A DNA stretch of 64,000 bases, from contig JAHBYP010000008.1 of assembly GCA_019635875.1 (NCBI GenBank), positions 1 to 64,000 on the forward strand, written 5' to 3'. The position numbers and the translations under genes were made by a program. Shown here piece after piece: positions 59,309 to 64,000 of this stretch. How positions within the stretch are numbered: position 1 is the stretch's first letter; every line of letters starts with the position of its first letter. The notes under the pieces are model-generated. The model was not told where the DNA came from. It saw only the letters and a program-made list of their open reading frames with translations, and made no database searches. The DNA comes from Alphaproteobacteria bacterium. Its GTDB lineage: Bacteria > Pseudomonadota > Alphaproteobacteria > Reyranellales > Reyranellaceae.

Positions 59309-60046
59309 CTACGTCAGATTGAGACCGCCATCGACGATGACGACTTCGCCGGTCACGTAGCGATTGGCGATCAGCGCAGCCACCATGTCGGCGATGTCGG
59401 CCGGTTGCGCCGGGCGGCGCATCGGCGACTTCGTGTTCCACAGCTCGTAGGCGGCTTCCCAGCCGGTCGACATCGCGGTGTCGACCAGTCCCGGCGCCAC
59501 GACGTTGACGCGAATCGCCGGCCCCAGGGTCAGCGCCAGCAGCCTGCTCATGTGATGCAGCGCCGCCTTGGCCGCGGCGTAGGGGATCGACGAGCCTTTG
59601 GGCCGCACGGCCGCGTGCGTGCCGATGTTGATCACGCAGGCCGGAAGCCCGGGCGTCGACGCGGCGCGCAGCGCCTCTTCCGCCTCGGCGATCAAGGTCC
59701 ACGGCGCCACGACGTTGACGTCCATCATGCGGCGCCAGACCTCAGGCGTCGCGGCCTTGAGGTCGGCGTGCGCGAAACGCGCCACCTCGCCGGCGTTGTT
59801 GACCAGCACGTCGAGGCGGCCGTGCTTGCGCACGACCTCGGCGACCAGATTGCGCGTCTGCGCATCGTCCGACAGATCGGCGCGGGTGTAGCTGGCGCCC
59901 GGCAGCTCGGCCGCCAGGCGCTCGCCGGCCTCGACCGACGAACGCGAGTGCAGCGCCACGGCGAAGCCGTCGGCCGCCAGCCGGCGCGCGACCGCTTCGC
60001 CGATGCCCTGGGTCGAGCCGGTGACGAGGGCTACGCGCGTCGTCAT
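59309..60046 (-). CDS. Short-chain dehydrogenase/reductase
   Basis: 245 residues. Rossmann motif VALVTGSTQGIGEAVARRLAADG, NAG motif DVLVNNAGEVARF, and the catalytic YAAAKAAL (Tyr-x3-Lys) with Ser in THAAVRPKGSSIPY. Ends VTGEVVIVDGGLNLT. Reduces or oxidises a hydroxyl or keto group with NAD(P). ATG 60046 overlaps the thioesterase stop by four bases (ATGA), so it is coupled to the gene upstream. Confidence 0.93.
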   Translation of the reverse strand: MTTRVALVTGSTQGIGEAVARRLAADGFAVALHSRSSVEAGERLAAELPGASYTRADLSDDAQTRNLVAEVVRKHGRLDVLVNNAGEVARFAHADLKAATPEVWRRMMDVNVVAPWTLIAEAEEALRAASTPGLPACVINIGTHAAVRPKGSSIPYAAAKAALHHMSRLLALTLGPAIRVNVVAPGLVDTAMSTGWEAAYELWNTKSPMRRPAQPADIADMVAALIANRYVTGEVVIVDGGLNLT

Positions 60047-60498
60047 TTGGGGATCGGCGTCAGCATCGCCGTCGAGCTGGCGGTGGCGATCAGGCGCTGG
60101 TGCTCGTCGCGCAGGCGCGATTCGAGGAAGACGATGCTGCGGCCCCAGCGGATGATCTCGGCATCGGCGTAGTAGACGCGGTTGGGGTGCGCCGGCGCGA
60201 GGTAGCTGACCTTCAGCTCCAGGGTCGGCATGCGCATGGTGAAGTTGGAACGCGCGGCGCAGGCATGCGCCATGGCCGTGTCGAGCCAGCCGGCGACGAA
60301 GCCGCCCTGCACGATGCCGCCCTCGGGAATGTTGGTGGTGTGGCACATCGCGACGGTCGGCTTGAACCGGAAGGTCAGCCGCCCGGTCTCGGGCTCGACG
60401 GCGATCACCTCGCCGCCCAGGGTCTCGATGGCGGGCTGCTTCATGCCGTTGAAGCGCTCGATGATCTCCGCCGCCGTCAGCCTGCGTTCGCCGTCCAT
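60043..60498 (-). CDS. PaaI-like hotdog-fold thioesterase
   Basis: 151 residues. RFNGMKQPAIETLGGEVIAVEPETGRLTFRFKPTVAMCHTTNIPEGGIVQGGFVAGWLDTAMAHACAARSNF is the hotdog PaaI layout, with the GGxxQGGxxxxxxD catalytic helix. It hydrolyses acyl-CoA of an aromatic or hydroxylated acid. ATG 60498 is preferred over upstream shadow starts. Coupled to the SDR gene; the MarR regulator gene lies 76 bp upstream, so the trio is probably one transcript. Confidence 0.9.
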   Translation of the reverse strand: MDGERRLTAAEIIERFNGMKQPAIETLGGEVIAVEPETGRLTFRFKPTVAMCHTTNIPEGGIVQGGFVAGWLDTAMAHACAARSNFTMRMPTLELKVSYLAPAHPNRVYYADAEIIRWGRSIVFLESRLRDEHQRLIATASSTAMLTPIPK

Positions 60499-60574
60499 GC
60501 ACCCGTACTCCGCGCCGTTCCCCCCGGAAGAGGGGCGCGGATACTTGCCGCAAACCAGCGCCCGCGACAACCGC

Positions 60575-61042
60575 TCAGCGCGCGCCCTCGCGCAGGCGGT
60601 CGAGCAGGCGCAGCAGCTGGGCGGTCTCGCGCGGCGTGAGCCCGCGCTGGATGCGCCGTTCGTGCCTGCGCACCGCGGCGACATAGCCGGCCATCAGCCG
60701 GCTGCCGCGCCGCCCCAGCGCCAGGGCGTGGCGGCGGCGGTCGCGCGGCGCCGCCCTGCGCGCCACCAGCCCGTGCTGCTCCAGCCGGTCGAGGATCGGC
60801 ACCAGGGTCGAGCGGTCGACGCCGATGGCGCGCGCCAGCGCCGTCTGGCTGAGCGCGGGATTGCGCTCGATCAGCACCAGGATGCCGAACTCGCCGGGCG
60901 ACAGCGGCACCGGCAGGCTGGCCATGGCGCGGGCGAAATCGCGGAACACCGCGAACTGCGCACGACGCAGCGCGTAGCCGACCAGCCCGCTGAGCAGGCC
61001 GCGATCGATCGGTGGATGGCCGGCGGACGAATGGCGCGCCAT
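60575..61042 (-). CDS. MarR-family transcriptional regulator
   Basis: 155 residues. Winged-helix MarR core: LSPGEFGILVLIERNPALSQTALARAIGVDRSTLVPILDRLEQHGLVARRAAPRDRRRHALALGRRG, followed by a helical dimer region. ATG 61042 has GGTGG upstream. A perfect inverted repeat (61061-61083) lies 19 bp before the start and is the probable autoregulatory operator. Likely represses the thioesterase-SDR-luciferase genes downstream and senses an aromatic or acyl ligand. Confidence 0.92.
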   Translation of the reverse strand: MARHSSAGHPPIDRGLLSGLVGYALRRAQFAVFRDFARAMASLPVPLSPGEFGILVLIERNPALSQTALARAIGVDRSTLVPILDRLEQHGLVARRAAPRDRRRHALALGRRGSRLMAGYVAAVRRHERRIQRGLTPRETAQLLRLLDRLREGAR

Positions 61043-61060
61043 GCCACCAGTCGTACCACT

Positions 61061-61083
61061 GATTGTTGGGCAGACCAACAATC
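61061..61083. promoter_or_regulatory. MarR operator (perfect 9-bp inverted repeat)
   Basis: GATTGTTGG-N5-CCAACAATC, perfectly symmetric, 19 bp upstream of the MarR start and on the far side from the divergent M81 gene. It has the size and spacing of classic MarR sites (ATTGTTN7AACAAT type). No other motif of this quality lies in the 61043-61351 gap, which otherwise contains element B3. Confidence 0.8.
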
Positions 61084-61166
61084 GCATGCGTCGGTTGCGT
61101 CCAGCGCAGAGCGGCCATGAGCCCGGCACGACATTGCAGCCTGGTGACGAGGACCGGCGTACTGTT

Positions 61167-61323
61167 CCCTTCTCCCCGCGAAGGCGGGGAGAAGGTGCCC
61201 GAAGGGCGGATGAGGGGCTTCGCGGTGCCGCGACAACGACAGTCGATGTTGTTGCGCGAGAAGCCCCTCATCCGCCTCGCTGACGCTCGGCACCTTCTCC
61301 CCGCCTTCGCGGGGAGAAGGAAG
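61167..61323. repeat. Palindromic element family B, copy B3
   Basis: A full family B element in the divergent gap between the MarR gene and the M81 gene, ending about 29 bp before the M81 start. Confidence 0.9.
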
Positions 61324-61351
61324 CTCTGACGCCCGCTCCGGGAGATCGACC

Positions 61352-62899
61352 ATGACCGCCGCCGTGCCGCGCATCGCCCTGCTGGGCTTCGCCATCGAGT
61401 GCAACCGTTTCGCTCCGGTCGCGACGCGCGAGGATTTCGCCAGCGACGTCGACCTCTCGGGCGACGCCATCATCAAGGATGCCCGCCTGGCGGCCTAGAT
61501 GATGCTGCCCGACCTGCCGGGCTTCGTCGCCGAGATGGACCGCACCGGCGCCTGGATGCCGATCCCGCTGCGCGTGGCGCAGGCGCAGCCCGGCGGGCCG
61601 GTCGATGCCGCCTATTTCGCCGAGCTGATGGCCGATTTCGAGGCCGGGCTGAGGCGCAACCTGCCGCTCGACGCGGTCTACGTCTCCTCGCATGGCGCCG
61701 CGCTGGCGGTGGGCAGCGACGACCCCGACGGCGAGATCTACGCCATGATCCGCAGGGTCGTCGGCCCCGACGTGCCGGTGATCGGCGTCTTCGACCTGCA
61801 CGCCAATGTCTCGCAGCGTCTGGTCGATGCCATCAGCGTCTATGTCGGCTATCGCGAGAACCCGCACACCGACATCCGCGAGCGCGGCATCGAGGCCGCC
61901 CGTCACATGCGCGAGGCGCTGGGCGGCACGCGCACACGCTGCACCATGGTGAAGACGCCGATCGTCTCGCCGCCGATCTCGCTGCTGACCGCCACCGGCC
62001 CGAACCAGGGGCCCTACGCCGACCTGATCCAGCACGGCCAGACGCGCGTGGGCGGACCGGTCATGAACGTCTCGGTGATGGCCGGCTTCGCCTTCGCCGA
62101 CTCGCCGCTCAACGGGCTGTGCACCATCGTCACCGTGCGCGGCGACGACGTGAGCCCCGGCCGCGCCGTGGCTCTGGAGATCGGCACGCGGGCGTGGAGC
62201 ATGCGCGCGCGCTTCAAGCGCACCATGACCTCGCTCGACGCCGCGGTGCGCCGCGCCGTCGAGACCGGGCTGGATCCGTCGAAGCCGAAGCTGATCCTCG
62301 CCGACTGCGCCGACAATCCCGGCGGCGGCGGGCGCGGCAACACCATGTACCTGCTCAAGGCGCTGAAGGCCGCGGGTGCGCAGCACGTGCTGTTCGGCCT
62401 GATCAACGATCCGGCGCTGGCCGCCGAGGCGCATCGCCTGGGCGAAGGCGCCAGCTTCCGCGCCCGCTTCAACAGCGGCGAGACCCAGTCCTTCTCCCAG
62501 CCCTGGGAGGCCGACGCGTCCGTGGTGAAGCTGCACGACGGGCCCTTCGTCGGCCGCCGCGGCCTGATCCGCGGCGTGGCGTCCGATCTCGGCCCGGCCG
62601 CCCTGCTCGACCTCGGCGGCATCCGCGTCGCCGTCATCACCCTGCGCCAGCAATGCCTCGACCCGATGCAGCTCGAGGTCTTCGATCCCGACATCCTGGC
62701 CGGGGCGCGCACGCTGTGCGTGAAGAGCCGCGGCCATTTCCGCGCCGGCTTCGATCAGTTCACCACGCCGCAGAACATCATCGAGGTCGACAATCCCGGC
62801 CTGACCTCGCCCAACCTCGGGAACTTCGAGTGGACCAAGCTGCCGCGTCCGGTCTATCCGCTCGACGAGGACGCGACCTGGACGGTGCCCAACGCCTGA
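61352..62899 (+). pseudogene. M81 (MlrC-like) metallopeptidase gene interrupted by an in-frame amber codon
   Basis: Codons 1-48 (MTAAVPRIALLGFAIECNRFAPVATREDFASDVDLSGDAIIKDARLAA) match the M81 N-terminus. Codon 49 is TAG (61496-61498), followed at once by ATG and 466 codons that continue the family (MLPDLPGFVAEMDRTG; VYVSSHGAALAVGSDDPDGEIY; FDLHANVSQRLVDAI; LADCADNPGGGGRGNT). An AAG-to-TAG change (Lys expected between AA and M) explains it. The product may be lost, rescued by suppression, or reinitiate at 61499, giving a protein without its first strand. MlrC-like enzymes cut cyclic or modified peptides. ATG 61352 has GGGAG upstream. Confidence 0.82.
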
Positions 62900-62962
62900 C
62901 GAAGCCGGCGCTGCCTCTATCATCCTGACAAGGCAAGGGTTTCTTATCCCCAAGCACTGTGC

Positions 62963-63017
62963 CCACACCGTCACAGTGTGGCAATTTTGTCACGATTTTG
63001 GCTGGACAGGCTATACT
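62963..63017 (+). promoter_or_regulatory. Candidate promoter and operator of the 63164 gene
   Basis: An inverted repeat CCACAC-N7-GTGTGG (62963-62981) is followed by TTGTCA (62987) and TATACT (63012), 19 bp apart, about 145 bp before the start. This is the AT-richest stretch nearby; the rest of 62900-63163 shows only spacer. Confidence 0.45.
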
Positions 63018-63163
63018 TGCCGTGGTCCAAAAGGGCCGAGTTTTGGACAGGGCCGGCCGATCCACGCGCCGTCGCGGATCGACCCACCCCGTCCCGACAA
63101 CAAGACAGACAGAAAGAAAGAGTGGCGTAGCGTCCCTGTACGGGAAAAGCGGGAAGGGGTTTC

Positions 63164-64000
63164 ATGCCAGAGACGATCGCGCGCCGTTGGCGCTCACTCG
63201 CCGTGGTGACCGTTGTCGCCGTGTCCGCATCCAGCCTTCTCGTCGCGCAGCACAGCGCCGCCCAGCAGGCCAAGGCCAAGGCCAAGCCGACGCAGCTGCA
63301 GGTGCGCCCGCCGCAGGCAGCCACCTCCGCCAAGAAGCCCACCGTATATCGCGGCGTGCCGACCAATCGTGGGGCCTCCGCCGCGGTGCGACGTCCACCG
63401 ACGCCGCCGGCCAATATCCGTATGGGCGCCGTGCCCGGTGGCGAGGCTTCCGCCTTTTCCGTCGATCCGCAGAAGGGCTGGGCCGACCACCTGACGGCGC
63501 TGGGCGTCGCCAGGACCGATGCCGATACCGCCGCCCGGGCGATCGAGACCGAGCTGGCCGCGCGGCCGATGGCGGTGACCTCGGGCCGCGCCATGATCGG
63601 CGCGACCATCCCCGGCGCCGGCGGCCGCCAGCTGGAGAATGTGCGCCTGTTCAACAGCAGCGGCGGCTCGATCGAGCTGCAGCGCGGCGACGCGGGACAG
63701 TTCGCCCTTTCCGGCGGCGCGCCGGCTGCGCCCGCGGCGAGCGCTGCACAGGTCGCCGCCGCCGCGCCGACGCCACAGGCGTCGGCCGACAGCGCACAGA
63801 ACGAGGACGACCCGCGCAGCTGGCGCGCGCCCGGCGACAGCCCGGTCGCGCCGCGCCTGTCCACCGTGCCGCGCAGTGCGCCCGTGGCCGCCGGCCCCGG
63901 CGTCTATCGCGTGCGGGCCAACGGCAACGCCGTGGCCGCCCTCTCGGGCGCCGGCCTCGACACCGGCTCGGCCCAGGCCGCCGCCGCCGCACTGACGTCC
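63164..64000 (+). CDS. Exported protein, 3' end outside the window
   Basis: 279 codons open to the window edge. ATG 63164 with GGGAAGGGGTTTC upstream. A hydrophobic signal (SLAVVTVVAVSASSLLVAQHSAA) precedes a basic Pro/Ala/Lys region (AKAKAKPTQLQVRPPQ), then a possible folded part (FSVDPQKGWADHLTALGVARTDADTAARAIETELAARPMAVTSGRAMIG ... GRQLENVRLFNSSGGSIELQRGDAGQF) and another Pro/Ala linker. The layout resembles N-terminal regions of envelope M23-type peptidases or similar wall proteins of Rhodospirillales, but no catalytic domain is visible in the window. Function not assigned. Confidence 0.7.
   Translation, partial: MPETIARRWRSLAVVTVVAVSASSLLVAQHSAAQQAKAKAKPTQLQVRPPQAATSAKKPTVYRGVPTNRGASAAVRRPPTPPANIRMGAVPGGEASAFSVDPQKGWADHLTALGVARTDADTAARAIETELAARPMAVTSGRAMIGATIPGAGGRQLENVRLFNSSGGSIELQRGDAGQFALSGGAPAAPAASAAQVAAAAPTPQASADSAQNEDDPRSWRAPGDSPVAPRLSTVPRSAPVAAGPGVYRVRANGNAVAALSGAGLDTGSAQAAAAALTS

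Overview
The window is GC-rich chromosomal DNA with dense genes on both strands. TRAP/TAXI and tripartite-tricarboxylate transporters, CaiB transferases, acyl-CoA enzymes, a P450, a DUF1127 protein and an HWE histidine kinase are typical of a free-living, metabolically versatile alphaproteobacterium, perhaps Rhodospirillales (Reyranella-like) or Hyphomicrobiales. This placement is inferred from gene content; there is no rRNA or other marker in the window. I found no tRNA, rRNA, CRISPR array, transposase or integrase.

Layout. 0.2-8.5 kb: acyl-CoA synthetase, two paralogous C13-like (legumain-type) exported proteins, TetR regulator, aminoglycoside-phosphotransferase-like protein, tctBA. 8.6-21.3 kb: glycogen-debranching-type glucosidase carrying an in-frame palindromic element, DUF2255 protein, tandem caspase-like (C14) genes with a secreted partner, RibD-like reductase, HWE kinase, HMG-CoA-lyase-like enzyme, cupin, a divergent protein that may also have a caspase fold, DUF3592 protein. 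21.3-26.9 kb: small proteins, an M91-like HExxH protease and a decaying phage-type replication module (Toprim primase, frameshifted ATPase, TubC-like protein, XhlA-like protein). 27-32 kb: asparagine-glycine pentapeptide-repeat protein, DUF1127, double PRC-barrel protein, zinc-ribbon/TM/low-complexity protein, then a poorly conserved stretch. 32-41 kb: two TAXI binding proteins around one fused TRAP permease, CaiB transferase, Bug protein, esterase-TetR pair. 41-50.5 kb: class III cyclase-FHA protein, transglutaminase-like protein, enoyl-CoA hydratase, Tat-exported amine oxidase, hicAB, DmdC-type acyl-CoA dehydrogenase, DUF4160/DUF2442 pair, P450. 50.7-56.4 kb: complete urtABCDE urea ABC transporter with a good sigma-54 promoter match. 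56.4-61.1 kb: potassium channel, CsbD, luciferase-like monooxygenase, SDR, thioesterase and MarR regulator with a textbook operator. 61.3-64 kb: M81 (MlrC-like) gene broken by an amber codon, and the start of an exported protein cut by the window edge.

The most striking non-gene content is a set of mobile palindromic repeats. Family A has eleven full copies of about 120 bp plus one half copy, family B three copies of about 160 bp, and families C, D and E are shorter. Most sit just after stop codons, but some are translated: one lies in frame inside the debranching enzyme, one forms the C-terminus of the Toprim primase, one the C-terminus of a small protein, and one is flanked by a duplicated gene start. 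This resembles the known behaviour of Rickettsia palindromic elements. The second theme is the concentration of caspase/legumain-type proteins: two C13-like, two C14-like and one possible divergent member within about 19 kb.
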